Positions 25,630 to 38,760 are shown, counted from the first letter of the stretch. The stretch is DNA of 64,000 bases from Blasia pusilla (GCA_050084515.1 CM114272.1:4402001-4466000), one strand, 5' to 3'. Program-made: numbers and translations. Notes: a model not told the origin generated them from the letters alone.

Positions 25630-27133
25630 TGTAATGTACAACTCAAGGAAAAAGGTACTCCTTTCTATCGCAAAGTACTAAGTTCTTTCCCATGAGACCA
25701 CTGTTTCCTGAGTAAAGAGAGATTTTATAAGAAAAATCAAGAACAATTCCTTCTTCACTAACTTTACTGACTAACTACAACTACCCTATCTTTACAAGTA
25801 TAAAAGAATAAAAGGATTTTCTTGCCTCTTGGAAAAGACTCTTCTCAAGTGCAAACGCAGACTCTTGCTCCAACAAAGACCTCAAAGAGACCTCAAGAAT
25901 GGCGGCTCATCTTACTTCTAGAACTAAATCTGTCATGGCAAGTCACTCACTATCCAACAACTTTCCTATGGTGTTCCTAATTATCTTCTAGAATTCCGAA
26001 ATTACAAGACTCAACTCTCGTTTCTACTGCAACCCAATAGGATCTACATTCAATTCCGCACATCAGAAAAGCATGAGAGAAGACACTTCTTTTGCATCAA
26101 AGAGTGGAAAGAACTAAGAAGTATTACAAGCTTCAGAAAGTAAAAGACTCTTCATCTTGGATCATCTCCTAACAACCTATCCACACAATCCTCACAAAAA
26201 TTGGGAAATTTCAGACACAAGGGAATGATCCCTCTTCATCCGATCAGTCATAAGTATTTGGAAGATTCAAGACACCAGGGAATGACCCCTTCTACTACTA
26301 ATTTGCTCTTTAAATAGTCTTTACAATCTCTGATTAATCTTCCGATTCTAATCTAGAATTCCAACTGCTAATCCTAACCAACTCTATTCAGATTCCCCAA
26401 TCCTCCATCTTCCTAAGATAGTTGGTTGCCTTAGCATTTCATTTCCGCTCCTTCTTAAACTGCCGTGCCTCTCTATTTCCGGTTTTCGAAACCGCCGTGA
26501 CGGTTCATTCTTCAGAGTCTTCGCACTCTTTGTAGTCTTTGTCTTCGATGTCCTATCTTTGCAATCCTGTCTTCACGATCTTATCTTTCTAGGAAGAGTC
26601 CTCCTTTCTATTTTCTTTCAATCAACTGCCTTCAAACCATTTCCTATCTTTCTATTCCTATTCTTAATACACCTTCCCGCTTTGTGAAGACTCTTTGACT
26701 TCTTCTGGTTCTTCCTCTTCCTTCTTTGAGTTCTTAGTCCTTGCTCTTGAGTCTTCGATCTTCATTCTTTGCACTGAGTTTTTGCACAAAGACTACCTTC
26801 ATTCTTCTTTGCTAAGAAGCTTTTTCCGGTCTTCGTTGATAGTCTTTTACACTGTTGTTATTGCGGTCTTCCTTGCAAAGTACCCGCGCTTCCTCTTCTA
26901 ACTTCTTTTTCCTATCTTTTGCTAATTTTACAAAATTCTCACTCTTTCAAGATAATCCTTAATCTTCTAACATCTCTTGTCCTCTCATCAAAGTTTTATC
27001 AGTCACTCTTTCATACAATTTCAGTAAAGTACGACTCTTTACTTCCAGTACCGAGTCTTTCGTCCTCACTCAAGGAAGACTTCTCTACAAAAATTGATCT
27101 TTTTGTCAAAATTTCATAAACATGGGCACTACA
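25630..27133 (+). mobile_element. Solo LTR, family C, copy 1
   Basis: This 1504-bp sequence starts TGTAATGTACAACTCAAGG and ends CACTACA, and is flanked by a perfect 5-bp duplication, GATGT (25625-25629 and 27134-27138). No internal retroelement sequence is attached, so it is a solo LTR left by recombination. A diverged inverted copy lies at 40633-40968 plus 50986-52064. Removing it and one GATGT restores the minus-strand reading frame of the host unit. It is pyrimidine-rich and has no coding content. Confidence 0.85.
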
Positions 27134-27138
27134 GATGT

Positions 27139-28592
27139 TCCCACCAATATGAACATATTTTATAGAGGAGTTCTGAAAACGCATCAATTGAATGCTTCTA
27201 CATACATTTTCTCATCCCCAGATCTCACTACGGCCCTAACATAGAGTTCATAAATGGATGGGCTTTTCCCTTGGTTATACCTTTGGTGAGAAATATATGA
27301 GATGTTGCAAATTGTGACATTGCTCTCACCTGGTCTTTTGGCATGCCTCCACAAGGGAAATTTTTTGGCAAGCTTGTGATGACCTCCAAGATGAATGGAC
27401 ACTCTCGGCTCCACTTGTGTTTGGGCACAAGGCTTTTTCATGGATGTTCAGTCCCTGCATAGGAAAAAATGTTAAGTAAGGGAGAATTACGGAATGTAGA
27501 AGAGTAAAAAACAAGGTTTGGCAACCCGTCGAAATCTGCTAGTGTTTGTGGAAGAATGTTAGGTTTCGACTAGTTGCACGAGTGTGCAACCCATACAATT
27601 TCGATGGATTGCCATTGGTGCAATCCTTCAAAACTGAAAATTTGCATCATTTTGCAACCTCTCGAATTCCAACGGGTTGATTTTAGATTTTGACTGGTTG
27701 TATGAGTGTGCAACATGTTGGAATGCAACAGGTTGCATACCGATCCAACTTGTCAGATTCCGACGGATTGCCAAACATCAATATTTGCAACCTTCTGAAT
27801 TCATATAGCTTGCAACCCGACCGGATGAAGCCATAGACCGATGTGAGTTGGAAAGGATAAAATATTTAACTCATATGCAGTGTAAAGTTTTCCCATTGCC
27901 TCAAACAAATAGTCCACCAACTCAACTAGGAACAAAATTCTTTATATTTCCCTTCAATTGCATGCTTCCACCACCACACATGAAGTTCTTCTTGGTACTC
28001 CATGGCTTCCTTCAAGGTTTTCTCTCCTTGCATTTTTGTAGAAGAGCAATGTGATCCACTCAGTTGTTCTCCTTGATGCAAGATTATGTGTACCATGTCA
28101 CGGATTATTGCCAATGGAATGCATCTCACCTCTTCCTTTCCAATTGAGCTTCATCTCCTCAAAACACCTCCCGGATAGCAATCCAACCCGGTCGTGCATT
28201 GTCCGCCATGAACCGATAAATTTCAAGGGGTGGCCTTTTCTTTTCCTTGACCACCTCCAATAGGAGAAACCAACACATCTTCAGGCTGCCAACATCTTCT
28301 GCTTTTAACTCAGATACAAATATGGTTTTGAGGCCCTTTTCCATTTGATTATAGACGTGTGCATCCTTGGTCAACCATCCATTCAAAACCCTATAGTAAA
28401 TATCAAAACTGACCTAGCTCCCAAAAATATATTCTCCCTCTCTCATTCTGTTAATAAGATCGAGGCTACTAGAAGGCCCAGTAGTAGAAATTTTCAATAC
28501 ATACGCTCTTGATCCCTCGCCTCCTTGGTCCATGAATTTCCATCTCTAAATAAATAGAAACCTGAAGTTTGCTTTGATCTTGGCGATGGCAT
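27139..28592 (-). pseudogene. Host-unit minus-strand coding fragments, middle part
   Basis: Minus-strand frames at 28159-28592 read continuously apart from two TAG codons and end near IAIREVF. Recognisable stretches of amino-acid sequence include KDAHVYNQMEKGLKTIFV and PPLEIYRFMADNARPGW, but the family is unknown to me. More fragments lie at 27926-28129 and 27184-27441. Between them, at 27520-27830, sits a cluster of palindromic repeats, as if in an intron. At its right edge the frame runs straight into 39966-40137 when gypsy A is removed. Confidence 0.45.
27520..27830. repeat. Palindromic repeat cluster 1 (CAACCCGTCGG family)
   Basis: At least six diverged copies of a 25-30 bp imperfect palindrome occur here, near 27522, 27590, 27651, 27711, 27747 and 27788. 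Each pairs a CAAC(C)-type left half with a GGTTGC-type right half around GTCGGAATTCCGAC-like centres. Spacing is irregular. The same family is denser at 52608-55830. Confidence 0.7.
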
Positions 28593-29757
28593 TGTGATAC
28601 CCACAATTTTGTAATCTTGAAGAATATATCATTTTATTCAACAAAGACTCTTGTATATTATGATTTTGATTATGATTATCTATTATTATGAAGAAGAATA
28701 AGTGAATCACCAAGCTCCGAAGACAAGGCAGAGAGATGAAGATCAAGGATTTGCCTTAGAGGAGAGTCAAAAGCTGTAAAGAAGTATAAAGGATCAACGC
28801 GAAGCTCAGCAAAGCCCAGCGAAGCTTAACCAAGTCTAACGAAGCTCAACGAAGCTCTATATACGAAGTACCTCGTTCTTGAACGAAGCACGAAGCACGA
28901 AGAAGAAAGAAGAACTTCGTTCTCCGGAAATTTAGCACAGCGAATTGAGATTCGAAACGACACATAGTTTACAGAATGAGACTAGGGAAGGGCGCGACCC
29001 TTTGTATCAAATTGGTAGTTAGGATAGTTTTGTACCGCGGATTCATAGGGATCGTAGGAAAAGCTAAGAGAACCATAGATCTAGGTAGTTACAGATATTG
29101 AAAAGACACATCCTTCATCAAGAACGCTTCGGATCATAGAAACGATCCTACTCTCGAGAATATTTAAGAAACAAGATAGAAGCTATTATCATCATTCGCT
29201 CATGAAGTCCTTATGCTGTAGGAATGGTCTGAGCAAGAGAGATGTACCCTCTCGAGCTTGTAGATACTTTGAAGTCTTCCAATTCTTGATGGAGTAGTAA
29301 AGCATTCATTCATTCATTATGATGTGCGATGCTTATGTCTGAACATTTTTTTTGGGTCTGCTGAGTGAAGAGTGAATCAGGCGAATCTTTCTCATCAATG
29401 GAATTATCAATATAAAGTTGTATGAAATTTGTTTGACAGAGAGTAACCTGCCCCGACGGATTGAGTTCCAAAAGTAGGAGAAGCTTGACTTTATTCTTGA
29501 GGTCTCTATGAGGTTCGAGATGATGAGAGAACAAATTGCCTGAGCGTCCTTTAAAATCCACTCGAGAGAATTGAAGAAGAAAACATAGGTACTAAGAAGG
29601 ATCGGAAGCTGATACTGGAATACTACAATTGAATTACATAATCAATTACACTTGTACAACATAATCATCAATTTATATTCTCTTTTCATCCAACAATGAT
29701 CCTCTTGGGGATCGAACTCTACAATTGACTGTACATAAGAAACACTTAGACATTACA
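28593..29757 (+). repeat. 5' LTR of gypsy A
   Basis: The 1165-bp LTR starts TGTGATACCC and ends ACATTACA. A TATA-like motif (CTCTATATACG) at about 28854-28864 could be the promoter. CGAAG-type pentamers are very frequent around 28796-28925. Confidence 0.95.
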
Positions 29758-29774
29758 TATAGACGAAGACTTTT

Positions 29775-29793
29775 TGGCGCCGCTGCCGGGGAT
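29775..29793 (+). other. Primer-binding site of gypsy A (tRNA-Asp type)
   Basis: TGGCGCCGCTGCCGGGGAT starts 17 bases after the LTR end. Plant Tat/Athila-type elements use nearly this sequence, complementary to the 3' end of tRNA-Asp. Confidence 0.85.
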
Positions 29794-30196
29794 CATATCC
29801 TTGGCTGAGAAGGGAGAGAAAGATCCATGGGGAAGCAGGGAACGGAGAAAGAAGCTTCGCTCCTAGACAACCCACATTCTAATTCTTACTAGAGACCATC
29901 GGCTAGCTCTAGCGACCCCTGTAAGACAATGTATGCTCGAAGATAACAATACAGTTGCTGCATTGGTGCTAGAGAAGATAGGCCAACTAATTAGAATGGT
30001 CAAAGAACCGTCGCGAACGGTGCCGCCCATGGACGATAGTTGTACTTGGTGAAAACCCGGTACTTCTGTCTATGGGAGGAAAACCTGGCAAGAAGCATAG
30101 GAGCACCAGGCACCCTCCTGTAGATGTAAAAAGAATCAGTAGTTAACCTCCCTCCATGGACCCTTACCCTATCGCCACCGTGGGGGTGATTGCGAG

Positions 30197-32109
30197 TTGC
30201 CAAATCCCCCAAGAAACTTATGGAAGGCTCTCACCCTCTTCACGAGAGCGGCCGAGCCGATCGGGCGCAGAGGGCGAGGGAACAAGAACCGGCTTGAGAC
30301 CCCTGGTTCGTCTCCGAGTCTTCGTCCTCGTCCAAAGACGAAGACCAAGAAGAAAGAAAGGGACAAATTTCCCACTACATCCCCTGCCAGTTCGCAGTCG
30401 GACGAAGAGTCGTCCTGGGACCCCTTTGGAGAGTTAGGGAGCGAGGAGCCGATCAGAGCACCTCGCGCGGCACCTTTACCTCCTCCTTCACGAGCATCAA
30501 ACCCGGGAGCCAGCAGGAGAGCTGTGCCCATGGCCAACACTAGAAAAACTCTGCTAAGGTACCCCACCTTTGCTGGAGGCCGACGAGACGATGTGGATAA
30601 CTTTATTCTTGAATTCACCCATGTCGCAAAAGCCAACGGGGAAGGGGCAGAGGAGGATTTGTTACGAGTCTTCCCGGGCCTGCTCAAGAAGCGAGCAAGC
30701 CAGTGGTATGAAGGTCTCGGAGCAAAAGTCACGGAGACCTGGAAAAGGATCGTGGAATCCTTCCTACACGAGTTCCGCGACTTGGAGTTTGAGGACAGGC
30801 TTCTTACAAAGCTTTGCGACCTGAAGCGAAGAAAGAAGGAAACTCTCCGGGAATATACCCAACGGTTCCGGAGCCTTGTGAATAAGCTAGAACACACGAC
30901 TACCTCCCAATTGGTAGATTGGTTCGTGTCTGGCTTGTACAAAGAAGTGGATAGGTATTGCCGGAGAGGTCAACGGGATTCCCTAGAGGCAGTCATAGCC
31001 TCTGCTGAGGCGTACGAAGCTTCAGAAAAGTCCCGCTCTTCGTTGGAAGACGGCGTCACCAACGAAGAGGGGCGTCGCAAACTAGTGCTTCGTCCGAAGA
31101 CGAAGCGTCCTCCACCGACACGGAATCCTCTACAGAGGATTCGTCTGAGTCCTCGGACTCGGAGCAGGAGGTAAAAGCTAAGAGGAAGGGGAAGAGCAGG
31201 CGTCATCGCTCCCCCAAGCACCAGACTAAAACCCGACCAATTACCAAGCGTCGTCCTCAGCGGTCGGAAATTCCGGTAAGAGGGACGGCAAGGAAGGCCG
31301 GCAAGTCGGCCATGGAGGAACTCAGTAAACAAATGGCTGAGTTGAAGGTACACCTAGCGGCCCAGAAGGACCCCAGAAGACGACCCGGGCTGATGAGGCC
31401 CAACGTTTGGTGTAGTAGTTGTGGAACCTAGGGGCATACTGTACAAGAATGCCCTGCTCAGCGGGATCTGCGGTGGGTCCAGGAAGAGGCCCCTATTGAA
31501 GAAGGATGGTATGAACCAGAACAGTGGGAAGGGTGCTATGCCGTGCAAGCGGTACCACCCCCAAACCCTGGAAGAAGCTGGATCACGCGGTATGTACCTC
31601 CGGAATACGGGGAACAAAGACCCCTGAGACAGATTATGGGTCCGACGGCCTTCACCCCACCCATCAAGAGAAATTGTTGTTATCACTGCGGCGCAGCAGA
31701 CCATTGGGCCAATAATTGCCCAAACCCAAAGCGACCAGTGGGACTCAATCCCTTATGCGGGAACTGCAAGAAGGGCGGGCACACTGCCGTGGAATGTCCG
31801 GAGCCTAAGGTCCCACGTTTGTTGGTCAGGTATGTAAATACTCCAGCGGCTCAACCAGAGCCCAAGAACGATGTAAATGTACAACTGGTCCGGGTGGAAG
31901 AAGTATTGTCCCCGAGACCAAGGCGAGTCACGATCAGCGAGGAAGACTCGACCCAAGGGGCCAACGAAGAATCATCAGACTGGCCCAAAGAATTTCAAGA
32001 AACAGTGTTGGCGGTCACCACGAGATCAAAGAGTCGACGCGAGGACCCCAAAGGTAAAGAAGGGTGCTTCATCTTTCGCTGGCTCGGGAGCCCAAGAACA
32101 AAGCGGTGA
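30197..32109 (+). pseudogene. Gypsy A gag with three zinc knuckles
   Basis: The capsid region lies in frame 30197-31174 (LLRYPTFAGGRRDDVDNF near residue 114, then the helical WYEGL and REYTQRFRSL stretches). The frame must shift by -1 near 31060-31085 to continue as an acidic Ser-rich linker and basic tail. Three CX2CX4HX4C knuckles follow: CSSCGT*GHTVQEC, CYHCGAADHWANNC and CGNCKKGGHTAVEC. The first contains an in-frame TAG at 31429-31431. A second -1 shift near 32064-32109 is needed to enter pol. Gag packages the element RNA in cytoplasmic particles. The shifts could be decay or frameshifting; I favour decay. Confidence 0.85.
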
Positions 32110-35100
32110 ACACCTTACGTGCCGGAAAGGCCATCCTCAAAGGCGATGTGGACCCGGCCTTTGACCGAAGTCATCCGAAATACTTCCATCATGACGTGGA
32201 GGACCAGGTCCGTGCTCAAGTGCGGGAGGCCGAGGAACCAGAGGGGAAACAGACCCCAGAGAAGGCAAAGGCCAACCCAAGTACGACACTCCAAGCCATG
32301 GCGACATCATCACTGGTCCTAGAAGCGTACGATTTACTGAGGGACTTGGCATCAACCCCGGCCAACATAACCCTGCTGCAGTTGCTAATGGATAACCCAG
32401 TATACGGAAAAATCCTGCAGCAGTGGAAAATTAGCCGCAAAAGACCCGGGAAGGCAGCGAAGCAGCTGCTAGTGGTGGACCTGTTCCGTATCGAAGTCGA
32501 GGACTTGGGAGCCCCCGAAGTGGAGGTGGAGATTGAGGGCCATACCATTAAGAAGGTCCCCATTGATTCCGGAAGCGGAATCAATATTATGACGGAGCAA
32601 ACACCTCGGGCCCTAGGGTACACGGTGTACGAGCCCACAGACAAGTACTTGCGGTTTGCAGATCAATCCCGGAAGAGACCCCTCGGACAGCTCACGCAAA
32701 TTCCGACCATGCTCGGGGGGGTGTTGTTTATGTTGGACTACTTAGTCTTACAGCCCCTGACCGCGACGGGCTATCCTTTGCTCATCGGAAGACCCTAGTT
32801 GTATGGCGCAAGAGTGACTACAGATTGGAAAAGGCGACGGTTCACGTTCCAGGCGCCAAATCAGGACTCGAAGCGGCTCATCAAGCTATCGTGGAAATCT
32901 CGACCACCTCAAGGAGAGACGCCACCGACTGACGACGGCTATACGTCAGATCAAGACCACACCACCGCTATTGAGTCCTCGTCCAATGTATATTATTTAG
33001 AATGTTATGAAATAGATGAGGAGTCAGTACCCTCCAAGCCAAGGTCGACTCGAGAGGAAGAAAAGCTAGGTCATAGCACCTTCCAGTTTACCGAAAACAT
33101 GGTTAAGGAGCAGGACTATGTGCAGGTCAATATTGCAGATCAAAAATCTCTACCCCTTTCGGCGGATTTGTCTCCTACTACACTTATAAAATATAAAAGA
33201 CTACTGTTTAAGTATTTGGATGTCTTTGCATACTCCATGGATGAAATGAGAGGCATTCCCGCACAATATGGTGAACACCGAATTGATCTTAAAGAGGGCG
33301 CAGTCCCGGTGCAAATGCGACAATATCGACTGAACCCAAAGTACTCATTGTTAGTCAAGGACGAGATCGATCAGCGTCTCGAGGCGGGAATAATCTATCC
33401 AGTGTTAAGCAGCGAGTGGGTGTCGCCCATCGTAATTGTGCCTAAAAAACAAACGGGAAAAATCCGAGTATGCCAGGACTATCGGAAATTAAATGCGGCC
33501 ACCTTAAAAGACCACCATCCTCTACCTTTCACCGACAGTATTTTGGATAAAGTGGCCGGGCACGAGCGTTATACCTTCTTGGACGGGTATTCGGGGTACA
33601 ACCAGGTATCCATAAGAGAAAAGGATCGTCCCCTCACAACGTTTACGACGGACTGGGGAACTTTCGCATATCGTGTAATGCCTTTTGGGTTGTGCAATGC
33701 CCAAGCTACTTTCCAACGGATGATGATCTCCATCTTCTAGGAGTATCTTTGGAAGTTCGCCGAAATCTTTTTAGACGATTTTTGTATCTTTAGCACGGAG
33801 GCCAAACATCTTGAAAAGTTAGAGTTAACACTCGCACGTTGTCGCGAAGTGCATTTGTCCCTTCATCCGGACAAATCCTATATCGCTATGAAACAAGGAA
33901 TTCTGCTGGGACACCGAGTGTCGGCGCAAGGAATTGAGGTCGACAAGGCCAAGGTGGATATTATCATTGCATTGGAACCACCCACTAATCTCCGGGAATT
34001 GAGAGGATTCTTGGGCCATGTCGGGTATTATCGACGGTTCATTAAAGATTATGCAGTAAAAGCAGGCGCTCTTACTGCATTACTTAAGAAGACCACCGAA
34101 TGGGAGTGGACACCAGCGTGCCAAGTGGCATTCGACACCTTAAAAGACACATTGCAGAAGGCTCCTGTACTTCGGTCCCCCGATTGGACCAAACCCTTCC
34201 ACGTGTATGTAGACACGTCCTCATTTGCCATTGGAGTAGTGCTCAGCCAATTGGATGAGCACAAACATGACTTTCCAATTTACTACGCCGGCCGACAACT
34301 ATGGGCGGCAGAGCAGAAATATACAACCACCGAACGAGAGGCGTTAGGCATGGTCTTCTCGTGTAAAAAGTTCCGACACTATTTATTAGGGTACGAATTT
34401 GTCTTTCATGTGGATCATTTTGCACTCAGACCCTTAATGGTGAAAGCCGACCTGTCAGGACGCATTGCACGGTGGATCTTGTTGCTACAAGAATTCACAT
34501 TCGATGTGGTGACCCGTGCCGGCAAGGTGCATACCAATGCCGATTTTCTTTCCCGGTTGAGGATGACAAACGCGGACCTCACCCAATCTGTCGATGATAC
34601 CTTTCCCGATGAAGATCTGTTCCAGATAACAGAGGAACGGTTGAGCCGGTCGTTGTATGCGGATATTCTGCGTTTTCTAATGACTCTGCGACTTCCTGCC
34701 CCGATGACAGCGGAAGAACGCGCAGTTTTTTTACATCGGATAGGCCCTTATGAGCTCTGTCAAGGGGTCTTATTCAAATTAGGTGCTGATGAAGAGCATC
34801 GAAGATGCTTGGAAGCTGAAGAGGTTCCCCAGGTCATCAGAGCTCTGCATATGGCTGATTCCGGTGGACACTATGCGGTAAAAAATACCGTGAAGAAAAT
34901 TTTGGCCGCACGATATTGGTGGCCGACTATGTACAAAGACGTAGGTAATTTTATTCGGAGTTGTGATGCCTGCCAAAGGGCAGGTCGACCCACGGCGACT
35001 ACGCGGTGGCCTTTGGTCCCCATCATGCCCCTAGCTCCTTTTGAAAAATGGGGCATTGACTTTGTAGGCCCTATCTCCCCGGCCACTCGCCAAACTCGGC

Positions 35101-35924
35101 GGAAGTATATTCTTATCGCCACGGACTATTGTACTAAGATGGTTGAAGAAGTAGCCACACGGAAAGATGACAGTGAAACACTGGCTAAGTTTTTATACAA
35201 GATGATTATCACGCGTTATGGCTATCCGTTGGAACTAGTCAGTGACCAGGGGACGCACTTCCTGAACCAGACTATTGAGTCTCTCACTTCCCACTTTCTC
35301 ATTAATCATCGGAAAACCACTCCCTACAACCCAAAAGCCAACGGGTTGACGGAAAAATCGAACGGCCTTATTTTCCGAATATTGAATCGATTAACGGTAA
35401 CCTATTCCTATGATTGGGACACAAAAATTGCCCCAGCATTATGGGCGTACCGAACAGTTGAGAAGGTGACGACAAACTACACCCCATTCTTCCTGACTTA
35501 TGGCGTACATCCCTTAACACCTATTCAATGGGCGTTGCCCACTTATCGGGTATTGGAGGGCACAAGAACGGAAGCTGCGGACGAAGTTATCGAACACAGG
35601 AATGAGACTCTAGTGGAGTTGGAAGAAGCACGCATGCTCGCGTTACGACGGAGAGCCCAAGTGCAAAAAGAACGTAAGAAACGTTACGATCAACATCTCC
35701 GGCCACAATCTATCAATGTTGGCGACTTAGTGCTACTGTATGATAACCGGCGAATGAAGTTCCCCGGAAAATTAAAATAAAATTGGATGGGACCCTACTG
35801 GGTATTAGCCATCTATGATAATGGATCCCTCCAATTAGAAACCTTACAGGGAGAATCCCTGCCCACGCGAGTCAATGGAATGCATGTGCGCCGGTATTAT
35901 GAGCCGAAACCTGAGGATGACTGA
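32064..35924 (+). pseudogene. Gypsy A polyprotein: protease, RT, RNase H, integrase
   Basis: One frame of 1286 codons, broken by TAG 32796-32798, TAG 33738-33740 and TAA 35778-35780. Protease: IDSGSG with its Asp codon at 32565. Reverse transcriptase: about 33380-33800, with SPIVIVPKK, DYRKLN, YNQV, MPFGLCNA and FLDD (33768-33779). RNase H: about 34190-34450 with VDTSSFAIG, TTEREAL and VDHFAL. Integrase: zinc region (HYAVKN...CDACQ) near 34870-34975, core Asp in GIDFVGP, SDQGTHF and the Glu in LTEKSNG, then a GPY module after the TAA. All catalytic residues I checked are present. The first TAG falls in GRP*LYG where Trp is expected. Confidence 0.93.
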
Positions 35925-36750
35925 AACATGAGGAAGGGGGTAGGCGAACGGCCTGTGCTTCGCGAAGTCACGGCTACGAAGATGTCTGAGCTTCATGAAG
36001 TCACGGCTACTGAAGTTCAGGACATACGATTGCTTTAGTAAGTAGCGGCTACGAAGTTCAAGATAGACCGTGCTTGCGAAGTAGCGAAGCGGCATCAGCA
36101 GTTCAGACGACCCATGCTTTGCGGCAGCGAAGCCTGCAAATAGGATAGGAAGGGAAGCGTGGCGAAGCCGCGAAGCGCCACGCGAGTCAATGGAATGCAT
36201 GTGCGCGGTATTATGAGCGAAACCGAGGATGATCGAAACATGAGGAAGGGGTAAGCGAGCGGCACTGTGCTTCAGCGGTCACGGCTACGAGAAGATGGAA
36301 TGAGCCGTGAAGTCACGGCCACGAAGTTCAGACATACAATGCTGCGAAGTAGCGCAGCCGTGAAGTTCAAGATAGACCCGTGCAAAGTAGCGGAAGGTTC
36401 AGGAAACATGTGCGGATAGGAAGGGCGTGGCGAAGCCGCGGCGCGCGAGTCAATGGAATGCATGTCGCGCGGTATTATGAGCGAAACCGAGGATGATCTG
36501 AAACATGAGGAAGGGGGTAGGCGAGCGGCCGTGCTGTGCTTCGCGAAGTCACGGCACGAGAAGATGTCTGAGCCGTGAAGTCACGAAGCCGCAAGTTCGG
36601 ACATACAATGCTGCGGGAAGTAGCGAAGCACGAAGTTCAAGATAGACCGTGCCCGCGAAGTAGCGGCAATCACAGTTCAGACGGCCCATGCTTCGCGAAG
36701 CGGCGAAGCCAGGCAGATAGGAAGGGGAAGCGTGGCGAAAAGCGCGGCGC
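35864..36750 (+). repeat. Degenerate tandem triplication of the pol 3' end
   Basis: Blocks starting CACGCGAGTCAATGGAATGC at about 35864 and recurring at about 36179 and 36442 (as GCGCGAGTCAATGG) repeat the last pol codons plus about 250 bp of CGAAG-rich sequence. Units are about 315, 263 and 300 bp. Copies differ mainly by small deletions, which destroy the coding frame in copies two and three. Confidence 0.75.
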
Positions 36751-36886
36751 CCACTTTCTTATTCTGACCAGCGCCACTCACAAGAACGGACAGGGGGGGA
36801 GCGGAATATAAGAGCAGGCTGGCGTACCCAAGCGGGTATTTTCATGGACGGGATCACCACGAAGTTGCGTAGCAGGCCAAAGCGCG

Positions 36887-38760
36887 GTGTCCATCGATAT
36901 CGACCTAGCAACATGCCTCGCGAAGACGCCACACCCATTCTCGAAGCGGCGATGGCGATGCCGCGTCAAGTCCGTCATCGCCGATCAAGCGCTGGAGGAG
37001 CGATCGTTGGCAACTTTGTTTCAAGCCAACTGGACTCTAACATCAGGAGAACTCCCGGGCGAGCTTCGCTCGGCGTCTGCAGTCACCAAATTTTGAAAGA
37101 AGGGTCTTCGGTATCGCGCTCAGCCCCAACACCGGACGGCGGACGACTGGAGAGCAACTTATCTGCTCTCGGCTGCGCCAGAGTACGAATATGACACGAA
37201 ATTGCTCGTCAAACATGAAGATATTTTAGCACTCGGCTATGTCACGTCTGAGCGCTTAGGCAGGAACGGATACAAGGCTTCGTCACTCTCTCCGCCCGTC
37301 TTTGGTCAGTTTTGCAAATATTTGTTGACCCAATTTTATCCCGCTCGCTCTTACTATCTATCGAACAAGATCTTGAAGATGTGCTACATCATCTGGAATC
37401 AACACCTCGACCCCGAAGCCCCAGGAGTCGACTTTACTGCTTTTGTGGATGGGCACGTACGAGGAATGGTGGACGTGCTTCATCCAAGCACGAAGTCCTT
37501 CCTCTCTCCTTTCTTGATTCACCTTTACATTCACAAGCAGGAATTGACCGCAGAGGAGGCGTTAGATTGGACGCAAGTGACCCCCGTTCGACTACCACGG
37601 AAAGACGCAACTAGTACCAAGGGTAGCCGCGAAGTCACCCCGCCCTCCGAAGCACCTCAGCAACATCCGCACACTTTGGCTTTGAAGAAAGACGAAGCTA
37701 TCAACGAAATGCCTCGGCCAAAGCGAGGCCGAGTCAATTTTGAATCATCCCTGGACCCAGAGCCTGTCATGCAGGAGGATTCCGACGAGACCCCGCGGGC
37801 AAGGGATCATCAACCTACGCTTCGTCACATGTCGTAGACAACAGACGACATGATCTGGTTCTTGCAATTGGCAGTTCCCGTCATGAACCAACTCCAGCGG
37901 ATTCTTCAACTCGAGGATACAGCGTCCGTGGACGATTATTTAGAAGGCTTGCATGACCTCAACTGCAGAGCCCAAGCTTCGTCAGACCACGAAGTACAGC
38001 GTAAAGTAGCAGAAACGAATCTTCAAATACGGAATCAGGAACTCGAAGAAACGTAGATCACGCTTCGCAAAACTCAGAGCCACTTGGTCCAATGTCAGTA
38101 AGAAGCACGGAACGCACGCCAATGGGAAATTCTGGCGCTTAACCTCGAATGTGGGGCGGATCAGTTAGTTTCGCAGATCAAGGAGGCTTCGCACCTCATC
38201 AACAAGTATCGACATTAGAGACAGCAGGTTCACACCGAATTCAAGAAGTTATCGATCCAGCATGCCGAGTCTTCGAAGCTGCTTCAAGAACATCAAGAAG
38301 CGAACAAAGACTTACTAGCACAGTGGACGGAGGCTACCGGGAGGATTGCAGTCTTGGAGGCAGAGCAGAAGCTACTCAACAAAGCCCAGATGGACCCGGA
38401 CGATGTCAAAGAACTGGTCGCGAAGCAACCAAGAACTTCGAAGAGCAGATGAACGAGGAAATCGACTACATCAACAAACATTGGAAGCGCCAATTCGACA
38501 ATCATACTAAATCTCTTTCAGAAGTACTACCCACTCTTTCCATTACTCTTGAAGAATTACCAGCATTCACTCCATGTGATGTCTTTGTCCAGAATGAAGT
38601 CCTCGGGAGTCATTTAGTTTTTAACAAGTCGCGAGAAAGAATGCGCAATCATACCCCTAACATTATCAACAAACCTTCTACGATTCATGGCCGTTTGGTG
38701 CCTAACCCTGAATTTGATAGTTTAGACGACACATTTATGGAGATAGCAGATACATCATGA
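36887..38760 (+). pseudogene. Gypsy A third open frame (post-pol ORF)
   Basis: A single frame from about 36887 runs to about 38430 with stops at 37094 (TGA), 37835 (TAG), 38054 (TAG), about 38098 (TAA) and about 38217 (TAG), then shifts by one to end at 38760. The first part holds helical sequence (FGQFCKYLLTQFYPARSYYL). The middle is basic and Pro-rich (EMPRPKRGRVNF). The last third is a long coiled coil rich in Glu, Gln and Lys. Extra frames after pol are known in Tat and Athila elements, where a role is unproven. It resembles no envelope protein: I see no signal peptide or membrane segment. Confidence 0.65.

Noticed and set aside
32040-32064. CCCAAAG as a programmed -1 slippery site between gag and pol of gypsy A
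   Set aside because: The heptamer is not in the required codon phase, and gag already needs another -1 shift near 31070, so indel decay is simpler.
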